Shown: in pieces, positions 34,310-47,546 of the stretch
Layout: each line of letters begins with the position of its first letter
Numbering within the stretch: the stretch's first letter is position 1
From: Paraphysomonas bandaiensis
Taxonomy: Eukaryota > Chrysophyceae
NCBI GenBank assembly: GCA_965644295.1
Contig: CBFFRP010000357.1
Location: 124,001 to 188,000 of the forward strand
Direction: 5' to 3'
Length of the DNA stretch: 64,000 nt
Program-made: the position numbers and the translations under genes
Notes under the pieces: model-generated
Databases searched by the model: none
What the model saw: only the letters and a program-made list of their open reading frames with translations
What the model was told of the DNA's origin: nothing

Positions 34310-37300
34310 ATGGATCCAGTAAACAGTGTCGAAGAGGGGGAGATACAAGAAACATCAACCTCATCTTCTCTACCCCCCACCTCTACCGTTCATGGAGATG
34401 TCAATCCCACCCAATCAAGTAATAGAACCCTCCTTTATAATGCAGATATGTCCAGTGCGTATCCGGATCCATATACTCATATATGGAGTTATTATAGCCG
34501 CTTCCAAGGTCAACCATCTGGTGATTTCGGCAGACAAGGTAGTGTCGTATAGACTTTTTTTTTTTGGTGGTATTTCTCTTACATCTCTTTAGGTTTCAAC
34601 AATTCTTCTTATCATTATAGAACTAATAGGAAACCGGACATGAATCCGACCTGTCCTCCTCATATCACATCCGCGCCTTTACATTCATCGGCCCCCATGC
34701 CCCCCAATCAGGCATATAATATGCCGCCATATGGAAATTTTTCAGCGAAAGGACGAGGATTAGCAAGACAAAGCGGTAAGAACTATATGGAATCGCCTCT
34801 ATATCCGAGTGGTTCACACTTTGGAAGATCGGTCCCACCCACGCCTCCTGGCGCTCCAGCACCATATTTTCAGACCAGACCTCCCTTGCACACGGAAGAC
34901 CTGAGTCAAGGACAACTATTTCAACAGAGTGGTGCAGCTGGAAGGAGTTCTCCGCAGGATGTTGACATGGAAATCGTCGATAATCGAAACACTTCCCCAA
35001 GCTCTCTTGGCATTCCACCTGTACTCACAGAACCCGAAACAGAACCGGGAAGCGTATCTGCGATAACCTCAGAACTTCCTGCCACTGGTGACATAGGTAC
35101 GAAGTTTGATATGACCGCCGAACCGCAATCTCCCGGTACTATACACAGCCACTCAAGGAATGAGACTGCAAGGAATGAGACTGATCAACCGAAATCTAAA
35201 TCGCTGATTTGCGTTGTTTCTGACCCGAGTTTCACTATGAAGGAGGACAGGCCAGTCGAGAGAACTTCAATTTCTACATCTTCGTTTTCACATACGTCTC
35301 CCGCATTATCATCTCATACTATCCGCACTAGGCCATCCAGTTTGACCCGCAGCACCTCTGCCTCTTTGCCACGGGGCGATACATCTGCCTCTAGTATAAC
35401 AGACTTAATTGACACCATTCATAGTGGCTCGTGTGGTAGTCGTACTAATTTTTCATTGAACAATGAGGGAAGAGAGGAGCGCAAAAATAATGATGCCAGC
35501 AGAGGTCTTATGGTGACACGTTTAGGGGATATTCCGGAGAACTCCGTTGGAGCGTCAGATATGTTGGAGACTAAGTCTGACGCTGTATGTTCTAAAAGTG
35601 CCCGTCGTGCGAGACTCGGTTGGGGCCAGGGTTTGCGCCGGCGCACTTCGGAAAACATGGACAGTATTGACATGCAGTCAAGGGTGGAAGGTACAGAAGG
35701 GCATTCAGCATCTGAAGCGGTAGTTGCCATGCCGTCTAAAATTGTACCTCTCAGGCGTACACAAAGTGATATCTCCCTTGCAAAGTCTACCCCGAATGCT
35801 TTGCTTTCATATGTTTCCAAGGATCAGAGAGACAGTAAGAGCACACACCCATTCTCTCATTCCACGTCACTCGCATGCGTGCAAACTTTACAGAAGGAGA
35901 CTGAGATAGTCTCGAGTGCTGTAAGAATGGGCGAACGAGACAAAGAAGGTGGAAGTTGTGATCCAGGGAAATGTGATACAAGTAATGACGATGAGTCTTC
36001 TACAATATCGAACAAAGTCTGCAATGATAGTGCCGCTGCAGGAGAAGGTAAAGGTGTCACCAAGTCCCACGTACTGGAGCCACCTCTGTTGGAAATTAAG
36101 GCGTCGCAAACGAAGCGATTAGCCTCTGATCAGGGAACTTCATCACCCTGTAGCAAGACCAGGCTGGAGGGCCGGTCTGGGAGGCAACCATCTTCGAATG
36201 AAGCCAAAGCTTTGAAAACGACGGAAAGACTCGCCAGAAGAAAAATGAAGGGTAAGGTTCTTCCTCATTTCGTATGTGGTAATTTACATTTTGGTGGTGG
36301 CAGATAATGCATTAATAGTCAGTGATATCAAAAAGAAATCGTCAACAGTTTCTGATGGAAAATTCAACTCAAATAGTGATGAGGAGGGCTCGAAGCCCAA
36401 GAGGAAACGTATCAAGAAGGGTATGTGCAGTCAACACACAGGAGAGACGGATGGAGATAGTGAAGACGCCACACCAAAGAAGCGTAGAGGCCGTCCTCCG
36501 GCTTCGGCTGTTAAGGTTGCTGAGGAAACTGTGCAAGGCCCCAAGCTGTCCCGATCTGGGCGGGGGGGAAAATCAGCTAATAGCCCCCCCCAATCCATTC
36601 CGTCCTTACCAGCCAAGCGCAGGAGTCGTTCTTTTGGGTCATTTGAGCGGGACTCCCTGGGCTCCCTATTCTCAAGAATACCAGACTTGCGCAATGCTTA
36701 CTATGCTCTCCAGGGCATGGTGCGCATACAAGTAGGTATTCGAGGGTTGGAGGGATTTTGCAAGGAAGACATGCAAAATCTATATAATTTGCTGCAGAAC
36801 CCACACTCTGTGGTGAATCTGCCTATGCCCTACACCTCGGAGATCATGATATGTCTAGATATCTTAGAAGCCAAGATTCATCATCTGGGACATGCTCTAT
36901 CGAATCTACTTATTTGGCGTAAGGAACTTGAGGATTCGTCTGCACAAAAACCGAAGGCGTTCGGCAGACGCAAGCCTAAAACGGTTCTATCGTCTCCCCA
37001 AACGAAGAATACCAGCAGTTCTGCCTCGAATTCAACGAGCGATTTGACAATAGTAGAACCTCCAAGTGGGATGAATAATTCACCCACGTACTCCTCCTCT
37101 TCAATGGCACTGGTTAAAACGGCTGCTTGCAAAGAGAATGCGCCAAATCATCCGAACAGTCAGGTGCTGTGGCCGGAGCCCTTGGCTCCAATGTTTGCGA
37201 AAGAGAACTCCAAGCGTGCAGCTATAGCAAACATGTCTAGCCATAATTTAGTGTCAGCTTTTGCGTCACCTGGCGACTGTGCATATCCAATCAATCAGTC

Positions 37301-39290
37301 ACGAATATATTCGTTGCAGCAGGATATGAAGCGGAAGCGGTCCATTGTTGCATTAGAAGTACGACGCCGAAAGCTCGCGCGTACGGATGCCTGGGGAATT
37401 CTTGGTAACCGGTACCTGAGAGTAAAGCATCAGTGGGAGTACTATGTCGAACATCACCTCTCTCCTGAGCAGGAGGAGGACGAAATATTCACAGTCCGGT
37501 TACAAAAACTAGCGGCGATGAAAAATGTCATGTCTCCCCGTGCCACGTCTAGGCTCTCCACTATGCGGAATTCGTCATCTGGAAGTGGGGACATATTGCA
37601 CCCGGAGTACGACCAAGAAAACATTTTGAAACAGTTGGCCACGATGGAACTTATGCAACGGCGCCTGAAAACCGGAGTTACAACGCCAACGGACATGCTC
37701 TCTCCTTGGCAGAATGCTGATAGTACCGTGGCTCCTGAACCCCCTCGTTGGCCACCTGAAGGCCTCTTGATCGGTGCCAATGACCCGATGGGTTCGGTCA
37801 CCGAGCCACAAGACATATCCAGTTTGCAAAACACTGAGGCTTTTCCAGTCTCTGTAGTAGAGCCCCCTATCATTGTCGACCTCAATGGGTGCCGGCTGAC
37901 CACAGACGGACGAAGGCAGCAATGTTGTGCGTTAACTCTCTCTCAGGAGTGTAGGCCGGGTTGTAACTGTGCGTTACAAGTAGACAAATTTGAGAGGGAA
38001 TGTCGACCATGGACAGATATGGAGAAGTGTATATTTTTAGATAAGTTCCTGCAGTTCCCGAAGAATTTCTCAAAAATTGCTTCCTACTTAACTAACCGCA
38101 CAACCAAGGACTGCATTAAATTCTACTACGACTCCAAGACTACTATACCTTATAAGTCGCTTTTGCGCGAGTTTGATAACAGAAAGCGCCATGTGAAGAA
38201 TTCGTGGCTGCACAGCAGAACTGCGGCCTTGTCTGTGGGTGGAATTGTCTATCCACCTGATGAATTTGAAGACAAGGAGCAGTTGTATGAACTTCCTGAG
38301 AATGATGTGACATATGGTTCCTTGTGTTCTCATCCTCGTTTTATGGCGGCAGCTCTAGGGTTCGAGAGGAAGGAACAGGAGGAAATTGGAGCTGCACGGA
38401 GAAAGCATATGAAATATATGCAAGAGAAGGAACCCCGGCCGGTGACTCGACTTCTGGCTGACCGTCGGTACTTGCGGAAGCTCCATTGCGAATTGGAGAA
38501 AGGTGCATCTGCCGTTCTTCCACCCTACTTGGGTGGAAATAGGGGTATCGGTTCAAAAAAATTTGTTTATGCATCTGATCATTTGAAAGACACATGTACT
38601 GCTGCTGTATATGGTGGATATGGGCAGGGCGATGCAGAATGGCAAAAATGTCGGAGCGATCAAATGTACACCCGTACCAAACGTGCACAGGAGTTGAGCA
38701 ATGATATTGTAGATATCGGTGGCCTTAAGGATATAAAGTCCGATTGCAGCACAGTCGAAGCGTCTCTGCCGGTGTCTCCTGCAGCTGGAAGAGGGCGTCG
38801 GGGCAGACGGTTGAACTCAACTCGAGGCGGGGGTCGTGGTGGGGGTCGCGATGAAGTCGAAATTTCAGATTCAGAGAAACCTATATGTAGAGGAAAAGGG
38901 CGCGGGAAAGGGAGGTGGGGTGGAAGAGGTCGTGGTAGGGGGAAGGGTAGGCCAAAATCCTCACCGGAGGCTACAGATAGTCCTTTGCAAGGTGAGCGAG
39001 CAGGCGACGTTGCGGAGGAAATAGAATTTATTGATGGTGGGGCTGAAGTATTAATGGGTGCTGCTAGTGGGGATTGTGACCAAGGGGTAAGAGATAAGGA
39101 TGCTGGAGAAATAAATATGCAAAGAGAAAATCGAAATACAGTAATGGCATCAGAGAAAGGTGTTTATGGTGAGTGCTGTGGGGAAGAAAATCTCGACGGC
39201 AAAGATAGCGAAGAGGATAATAATGACGAAATACTCATGCCTAAGGATAGACATCATGAAAAGGCTGCTGGAAGTAGACGAGAAGATTAA
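34310..39290 (+). CDS. NCoR/Snt1-type SANT corepressor-like protein
   Basis: Three exons: 34310-34538, 34593-36251 and 36304-39290, phases consistent, giving 1624 residues. The first ~1150 residues are largely disordered and Ser/Thr/Pro-rich with basic patches, including an AT-hook-like KKRRGRPP at about 688. A Cys cluster (QQCCALTLSQECRPGCNCAL, ~1169-1188) precedes a SANT domain at about 1195-1250: RPWTDMEKCIFLDKFLQFPK, NFSKIASYLTNRTTKDCIKF, YYDSKTTIPYKSLLREFDNR. The 'EK..FL.KFLQFPKNF..IASYL..KT..DCI.FYY..K..+.YK.LL' signature is that of NCoR/SMRT, yeast Snt1 and plant PWR, which scaffold class I histone deacetylases. The C-terminus (~1456-1520) is a basic Arg/Gly/Lys domain (GKGRGKGRWGGRGRGRGKGR) that could bind RNA or DNA, followed by an acidic tail. 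A nuclear HDAC-complex role is inferred from the SANT domain. Confidence 0.85.
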
Positions 39291-40317
39291 ACAAAAAAAC
39301 ATTGTGTACATAATGACGCAAATATTAGTTTGAACGATGAATAATATCCCGGAGGTTCTGTGCAAGAGTTATCGTGCGGCTAGATGACGCATCGGTCAGG
39401 AACAACTTAGCATCCACTTGAGAAGTATACTTGGAAAAGAATTATCAATGTGTCATGAGAGAACACAGTCTGTATTTGCAACAATATCTGCGTAACATAT
39501 AAGGGTGAGTTAGTCGTATGATTCAGGAATGTTGCGTTGAAATATTGAAATATCGATACTATGTTTTTTAGGTAGTTATAATGTATAAGATATGACGGAT
39601 GTACGTGGTCCTCCTTCATCTCTGACTGCATTTAAAAAAATAGTAGGTGACATTTCAGGAGTTAATGTCAAATTGTTTCAGTGCTATGACAGTAGATTGT
39701 GTTTTTAGTGCATTTTACCTATAATATGTCGATTACTTTTCGTAACATACTTTAATCTTGTTTATAACTTCGATCTTTAAAGCTGAGAGGAGATTAACAC
39801 GACATTCTATTTCAACAGAATGGTGCTATTTATTATCAAGTATGAAAATACTATTTGGAAATTGCAAGCCTTACACTCTATGCTAAGATTATAAACATAT
39901 AGTAAAATTATGATCGATATCATTTGTCAATGTTATTTCAACGTCTCGACTACAATCGTTTCCATATAATCTTAGATATATCACGATCTTATACGGTCAA
40001 TATATTTCAGTTTCGCTACTATGATTACTATCATGACATTAGTTCTCATAATACAGTGAAGCACTCCTCCTGTATTTTTCCATTACCAGACATAATTCTA
40101 ATACCTTTGAACTACAGCTCTTAATTGCTCTCATATAGCAAAACTCAACAAAAACAACTGTAATTAGGCAGATAAAAGTTGAGTTCTATAATTTATAACT
40201 ACAAAGATATATAAGGGCCAGTTGATCATAAGTACAATTTCGCAAGTCCATTACAATGTCGTCCCGACTCATGTTTCAATATTGGAAGCAACCAATGTTG
40301 CGTATATGAAGGTCGTA
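39291..40317. other. Intergenic stretch
   Basis: Between the 3' ends of the SANT-protein gene (+) and the OGT-like gene (-). No gene or clear repeat. Confidence 0.45.
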
Positions 40318-43300
40318 TTACGACTCCTTCACACCAGTAAGAAATGCATGCGCCACAGAATTCTTAAGTTCCACCAACAAACCGTCATATAAAGAAGAAT
40401 GACGAACTCCGTTGTAAAATCGATGTGAAAAATCTGTTCGATCATATATGCCCTCTCTTTGAGTGTAGCTTTTTAACGCATTAAAGTTATCATCTGACGG
40501 CATCACATACATATGTTTCGGCTTTCGTTCCTGAATAAAATTCATCCATACCATATCATATCCTTTCTCCAGATTTCTGACATAGCTGAAAAAAATTACG
40601 AATACATAATCATCGAAATTTACATTTTACCTTTGAAGATCCCAGAATGGGTTCTTTGGATGACTTGCGTAAGCAGTTGATATTAACTTGTTACGTACAC
40701 TATGAAACTTGGTTGCATTCAAGCCAAGGTCAATCGCAATGTTGTTATAATGTCGTTGGTTCTAATACAACAGTATTAGAGATCATATAGCGAGATTGTG
40801 AACGTCAAACCCTTGCAATCAGTTCAGGGATATCTAAAGTTGTCATTATACTCTGTCCTACTCTGGAAGGAGCAAGTAACACGCACATTTAGCACTCACT
40901 TTAAAACTTGTCATACCTGCCGCTCATGTCGATACCATTCCCGTATACCACTATCGGAACCCTAAAATTTCAGCATAGTAAACCGAAAAATATAACAATC
41001 GTTATAGTTTCACACACCCTGCCCATAGCGCATCTGCAGCAGTCGTATGACCATTGTAGATGGGAGTGTCAAGAACTACGTGACACATGTCTCTTACTCG
41101 GCGTTGGTTGTCAAATGGATTAGGCAAAAAACCTAATTTCAGAATGAATACTTCATGAAGCCTATATATATAAGTGTCATACTTTGAAACCGAACTCTAT
41201 CCATTAAGGAGGGGTCATGTATCTCTACAAAGTGCATAATGTTTTTGATTGAGTCTGCCGGGTTCTCCAGTAAGCATAGGACTGAATCATTTACACTCTA
41301 TGCGACGCTATGTTAAGTGAAATATTAACAACATTTATGCCTATGCCTGAATAATTTCTAACCAACTCTGAAAAGTATCTGGTCTAAACTTCAAATGTTT
41401 ATTGAAATTGCAATAAACAAAAGAAGCAGGCGGTCCACCACATCCACTCTCCTGAAATAGTTATATTACAATATATTCAACCAATAACGTGCACCACAAC
41501 CCCTGGGTTGCTTCCTGGTAGTCTTTCAAAAGTTGGTGGTTCTATATGTGGTGCCAAATATGACATGGAGTTCGCAAGAAAGCAATGCGGAAGGTAAATG
41601 AACTGACCACATGTTAATATCAACCTCAAAGACCGGAACATTTACCTTTTCGGTGTACAGATGTTGAAGCTTCGGCGGTGATGTCACTACATCAGAGATC
41701 ATGTATTGAATATAATCTGCTCCCATAGTTCCAATGTATTCCTATTAAATTGTACAGCTGAGGAAGACGTATATAACGGCAACATAGGTTTAGATACCTG
41801 ATGCGCAATCTGTATGGGTGCTGTTTGCATCGGAAATAATCCAGTCGGACGGACACCATTGTTGGAGTATCCATCCCAGTTCAATAGTATATGTATACCG
41901 TCATTTCTGTTCCATATATAACTATCAGTATGTCAGATAATTCAAATATAGTATACCTAATCTTCTCAGCAAGCTGCAGTATTCCAACGCCACTCATGTC
42001 ATGGAAAAATTCAACTGTGTCTCTTATCTAGAAATCGATTGAATTAGTAACATAATCGATAAGTTACAGCACCTTAGCTCTCCAATCTACCCCACGCATA
42101 GCGTTATCGATAAAGTAGGCATTGTCGTTAGGGGTGGTAGCGTAAACATGTATCTCATACTTTGAGCGATTATGAAATCGCATAATATCCTGTATTGAAC
42201 GGTAACGAAGAGGGAAAGCACTTGTATACATAGATACAGTATTTATGCAACTAAATCATCACTGGTATTGTGTCACCATAAATGATTCTCACCTGTGCCA
42301 TATACACTGTTGTCTTGGCCTTGATATTCGCTGAAACATATCCCACCCTAATTCTAAATCCCGGCTCATATACTTCCTTGCGATAACTGAAAACATACGA
42401 AATAAAAAGTAACTTCTTTTAAAATACAGCAATGTGTATACCTGACAGCTTGATGTTTATATATAGGTGCACCAGACTCCTTAACCAATGCCTACACGGG
42501 CCACATTAGCTCACTTTTTCCTGATCGAAATATTTACCTTCTCACCGCGAGCATGTGATTTGGCAATTTCCAGCTTAAGCTCCGGTGCGATATTGTATCC
42601 TAAGAATTACATTATGCGCCCTGTTATCAAGTGGTAAATGTACACACCGAGAGCCATATGAGGATGCACCGTCACAGTAGCGGTAGTATCTGAGTTGGAT
42701 TCCTGAAGAAATGAATTACTTTCACAGAATATATTAAAATATACTAACGTCAATCATATCTAACTCCTTTCGAATTAAAAGTTCAATGGCTTCCATATCG
42801 GCCTTGTGTCGCTCACCATGATTACCCCACTTCACAAAACATATAAGTTAGGAAACAGAGGGCTATCTTGATGAACAGCTCCAAAAAAGCTGGGTGCTAG
42901 TCAAAAATGCAAGTCCTCACCATACAAATGAATTGTCGAAGATAAATACTTGTAGATAAGGAAAGATGACAGGAAGAATTCAGCGCGTAGGCTTGTTCAA
43001 AATAGGCCAAGGAACTACAGCAATACATAGCATTAAATAGATAGACACAATCGCTGGGCATACAGTCATCCAGACAACAATTTGAAAACCCACTTTTCCC
43101 AAGCCCTCATATCCCACAGTTCCTGTGCAACTTGCAGATTTGTCTACATAACGCCACGTACAGCAATTAGTCAGGATATATATACATGCACACCAAAAGT
43201 ACACATACATTATAACCTCTCGGATCAATGGTCAGTGCATTAATTAAGTGTTTCACTCGAACGTTAGGGTCCTGAGATTTTATACTTGCCAAAGTCAAGT

Positions 43301-43670
43301 GCGCCTCTAGTAGATTCTGATTTATCGATAGCGCAGTATTGAGATACTCAATGGCTTCTGCCTCATGACCTTGTGATATGAACTGTTTACTAATACGCAG
43401 CAGTCCCTCTTCAGGTTTGCCTCTCATGCGATATGTTGATAGAAACAATTCCATTACATCACTTGCATCATAATCATTATAATATTGACTTCGTATCAAT
43501 GCAATCCATAAATAGTTTGCAGATTCCTCATAGAGTCCCTTTTCATAAAGTTTTTGTCCCATTTTAAAGGCTTTAAGCCCATTGAATGCATCAGATGGAT
43601 TGGATGCAGATAATGCCATAGTCATGCATAACACACACAGAAAGATCAATAAACATATCATTCGTATCAT
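40318..43670 (-). CDS. OGT: O-GlcNAc transferase-like protein with signal peptide
   Basis: Highly split minus-strand gene. Confident exons: 43670-43217 (start), about 42833-42749, 42702-42648, 42599-42538, 42491-42442, 42386-42293, 42189-42073, 42027-41957, 41906-41798, 41741-41646, 41602-41489, 41451-41363; further exons cover about 41300-41165, 41140-41020, 40965-40920, 40880-40810, 40760-40630 and 40570-40318. Exon 1 encodes a hydrophobic leader (MIRMICLLIFLCVLCMTMAL) and TPR-like helices. The catalytic part is GT41: VHPHMALGYN, FRIRVGYVSANIKAKTTVYM, IHILLNWDGYSNNGVRPTGL, QTAPIQIAHQEYIGTMGADY, IQYMISDVVTSPP, YLPHCFLANSM, SFVYCNFNKHLKF, RDMCHVVLDTPIYNGHTTAA and DALWAG. OGT normally acts in cytosol and nucleus, so the apparent signal peptide is unusual. 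The second exon (about 43125-43075) and one or two small junctions are not resolved. Symbol marks the family; a fucosyltransferase (SPY-like) activity is possible. Confidence 0.88.
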
Positions 43671-44973
43671 AATTAGTTCGATGGAGAATGAATTGGAAGA
43701 GAATTAATGCTTAATGGTCATATAGAGCCATTCTCAGTGGGACTTAACTGATTACTAACATTTACTTTAAAATATCATCCAAAAACCATGATTTTTATAA
43801 TAAATCCTATATTTTATAACATATTATCAATTTTTATAATCAAATCCTCAGTATTATTTATCCTAATCGAATAAACCGTGATTTTAATATAAACCCTTTA
43901 TTATAATTTATATTTCCAGTTTTTATGATGAAATCCTGGATATTATCATCTGTACAATAAGGTATAGAATCTAACGTTAACATCATCCTGCACTTAAGCT
44001 ATACATACATACATTAAGGATCCCATCATATCATCTCATGCAAGTATCTGATATACATCAACAGGGAATGCATTAATATGATCAGAGAATGCAATGCGCT
44101 TATTAATCAGTAGTATGCAATTGTGTCCATATACATGTATGTAGAATAGGGCGTATACACAGCACAGTCGTGTATATATATACATGTATGTAGAATAGAG
44201 CAGCTGATGGCACTGGAAATGCATCATTGAATAATAAACAATCATTTAAGAAGCAGCAGCGATTGTCGAATATGTATGTGTATATTTATGTGGACTATTA
44301 TGTATACGTACATATGATGCATGTCTCATACCAGTTGATCTCAGTTGAGTCCATGTCTCGAGTATGTACTCTTCAAATCAACTCTATGTATCGAGTATTT
44401 GCGTTTGGAGGAACTGTAATCTGAGTTATAGTATTATAAATGTTTACAATGTATAGATAATGAGTGAATTAGCTACGAAGATATCACTATCCCTTAATCT
44501 TCAAGGCTGCTAATTCAATAACGGATATTATATATACTCGATATGATATTTCGTTTATGCTATGATATTGACATACTGACAACTAGTAAACATGTAATAC
44601 ATTCATGTAGTAGAGATGAATTAGAATAGATATTCACTAGGTGTTGTATGAATGTATGAATCATATAACGACTTTAATAAGTATGTTTTTTTCTTGGAAT
44701 ACCTGTTATATGTGCATCGAATAATTTATTTATTCGATGCACATATCTACAAAGTACTCTACATAACTGACAAGAATGGCAAAGTTAGACACTAGACACA
44801 CATAAAAGCAACACGTGTTCCTCTTCGAATATCTGATTTAATAGAACGATTACTGCAAGCGGTGCACTTAAGCGAAGTGTACTGCTTTCGTCATATATAT
44901 ACAACCACTAAAATTGTCATCTGTACCTAATATGTATCAGACTTAAACACTGGATGTACGTGAAATATCTAAT
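43671..44973. promoter_or_regulatory. Intergenic region with A/T tract and hairpin
   Basis: 43745-43935 is a degenerate tract in which gatttttataataaatcct-like words recur about five times, just upstream of the OGT-like start. The rest is AT-rich; a perfect 17-bp hairpin is listed separately. No gene supported. Confidence 0.4.
44708..44746. repeat. Perfect 17-bp inverted repeat
   Basis: atatgtgcatcgaataa at 44708-44724 and its exact complement at 44730-44746, with a 5-nt loop (tttat). Followed by no T-run, so not an obvious terminator. Lies 230 nt past the 3' end of the cellulase gene. Confidence 0.85.
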
Positions 44974-47485
44974 TCATAACATGGCTGTTTCTTCTGTTGA
45001 CACAATTATCGTATCATCCTTAGCTGTCTTAAAGCTCGTGCTTGGCTGCGCTGCTCGAGGCGAATGGTTGAGCCATGATGTATTCCTACGTGCTAGTGAC
45101 ATGCCTGGGTTTTGCTGCTTACCACCAAATTCCCACTGTCGGTCGTCGTTTACTCCCTTGCTATCAGCGGTATCCAGTTCTTCATAAGAGTCTTTCAACT
45201 TCAATAGAGAGGATTTTCGTCTCCTCTGAATACATGGCTCATTGTCAAAATATATAGGCGAGTCCATGAACTTTAATTCTGATTTCTTCTCCAGGGCGCT
45301 TACGTCGTCGCCTCCAAGTTGATACTCACCAGTAACAATAACGTCATCAGATTCACGCGGGCGTTCGCTATACCTTGCCACAGATGTTACTTGTCTGATA
45401 ATCATATACCCCACAAGAAAAAACACACAAAGTACGACCACAGCATAAGGCCAATTGTTTTTCGAAAATACGGAACCGTCGCTTGAATTTTTGCTATCAG
45501 ACGTGCCGCTGTTGTCCTCAATTACCAGTAAGTCAGGACAATTCGAAATTGCTTCAGTTGAAGTTGGAGCTGACGTTGTATATATAGAGTCGTACCACGT
45601 TTGACAGCGCTCAGAGGGTAGGCGATGTCCGGGAGAGTCACATACACAGTCACCTCCAACTGCATCGCAAGTACCTAACCAACTGCAATAGTAGTCCCTG
45701 GAATTGGGCTCACAGCACTGATCGGGATCAAGTTCAGGACCATGGTGATACGAATCGCATCTTTCAGAGGCCCAGAAATGAAGTGGATCATCGCAGATAC
45801 AACCGCTGCCTATGTATCAGAAGTCATATACAGACAGATGTACCAGTATAACACTGACCTGTATCGTCACACTTGCCATTATTATAACAATATCCTCTAT
45901 CTGTTCCGGGCTCACAGGACGAACCATGAGAAATGTTGAATCGCGGTTGATATTCGCCGCAACGTGTTTCCGAGACCCGATGTGCACTGTCGAAACACTC
46001 ACATGACAGGCCATCCTCACTACATACTCCCAGCCAACTACAATAATCGTCGACTTGATTGGGGTAACAGAACAGTCCTTCTTCAAGCTCCCTACCATAG
46101 TGGAAGAACTGACATCTTTCAGAGGGCCAATAATGCTTGTAGTCATCACACACACAGAGTAAGCCTGAAGGCGCGCAATGCCCTTTGTTATGACAGAATG
46201 CTCTATCTCCGGGAACGCATACGGCTGGAGGAGCAAAGGGTGTGGGTCGCAAAGAAGGGCGATGTGTGGGACTAACAGTTGGCGAGGCAGTAGGTAATAC
46301 AGTAGGAAATTCAGTGGCTGTAGGAATTGCAGATATAGTAGGATACGAGCTGGGAGAGAGCGATATAGTGGGGGTCAGAGTGGGTTCAGGGGGCATACAT
46401 GTCCATTCATCGTCGTATAGGTTCTCACTAAGAAAATAGTTCCGCATATAAGTACCTAAGCATGTAGTGCTTTCCCAATCTTGTGCTGCACATGCTCCGA
46501 ACGAAAGCAGAGATGCCAACTCTTCGTCTTTATCAGAGTACTGCCAGACACACCAACTCACTACCGTTCTATTGCCTGTTCCTGAAAACAAGGTGAGAAA
46601 TTTTTCTGCCTCCTCTGTGTCATAGGTTTCGGTGGTAGTGTAGTCGGTTGCCGCCCACTCTGTTACAAATAGAGGGACACTATCGATGTACTCGTCCACA
46701 ATGTCGTACAGGTATTGATGAGACGCAGCGTAAAAATGAAAAGTGTACATGACATTGTAGGGGTTATCAACAGGCTCACTGGCAGGGAAATATATCTGTG
46801 AGCTCCAAAAAGGTGTTCCAGCAATAATAATCGTTTCGGGATCTATCTTGCGTATCTCATCTATCATCACATTATGATAGAGCAATATAGTGTCCCAATC
46901 AGTGTAACTAGGTTCGTTCGCAATCTCATATATGACATGGGTCTTTGTCTTGTAGGTGTTAGCGATATAGCGCCAGAAGTCCATTGCCATACCAGTCCGA
47001 GCACCAGGAGTGTCCAGGTAGTAATTAGGGTCGCCAGACGGTGTGTGCACATGCCAGTCCACAATTACATATATACCGAGTGTCTCACACCAGTTAATGA
47101 TATCCGCCAGTTTAGATTTGAAATAGTTGGGCTGAGTTGGATAGCCATCCTCAGCAGGATCTATATATACAGATGCCCTAAACACAGTCACACCCCACAC
47201 TTCAATCAAATGTGTCAGAGAGGACAGAGTAACACAGTCTTTAAACCACTGTAGACCATGTGAGCTAACCCCTCTAAGCTGTATAGGGTCCCCATACATA
47301 TCCACAAGCTGTATACCATCTAATTGAAGTTTACCATGTCTATCTGCATATCCTCTGCAGTTTGTTCGTCCATTCAGTGGTATAAACTCACAATCAGCTG
47401 CAGATACATGAAACAGAGAGAATGAATATGATAATAGAAGAGATATACAGGTGACTGTGAAGGGCCATACACTCCTTCCTGTCAT
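44974..47485 (-). CDS. Membrane-anchored GH5 cellulase with Cys-rich modules
   Basis: Two exons, 47485-45859 and 45809-44974 (50-nt GT-AG intron), 820 residues. Residues 1-30 are a signal peptide. Residues about 45-345 form a glycoside hydrolase family 5 barrel: QLRGVSSHGLQWF, GIYVIVDWHVH, IYEIANEPS with the acid/base Glu 191, HFYAASH, and PLFVTEWAA with the nucleophile Glu 276. The family is mainly endo-beta-1,4-glucanase, so cellulose or another beta-glucan is the likely substrate. Residues about 375-425 are a Ser/Thr/Pro linker (PTLTPTISLSP...). Four Cys-rich EGF-like modules follow, with a repeated pattern of 'D.YC...G.C...G..C.C.d....... RC'. A membrane helix lies at about 662-683 (AVVVLCVFFLVGYMIIR), then a ~135-residue cytoplasmic tail. 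Predicted type I surface protein, active outside the cell. The start codon faces the 600-bp tetranucleotide array. Confidence 0.92.
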
Positions 47486-47546
47486 AACCCTTACGCGATA
47501 ATGGCACTAATTGGAATGATAAACAATAAACTAACCTCCTAACAGC

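Noticed and set aside
36431-36804. Long minus-strand frames opposite the SANT-protein gene
   Set aside because: Antisense shadows of a strongly supported coding exon.
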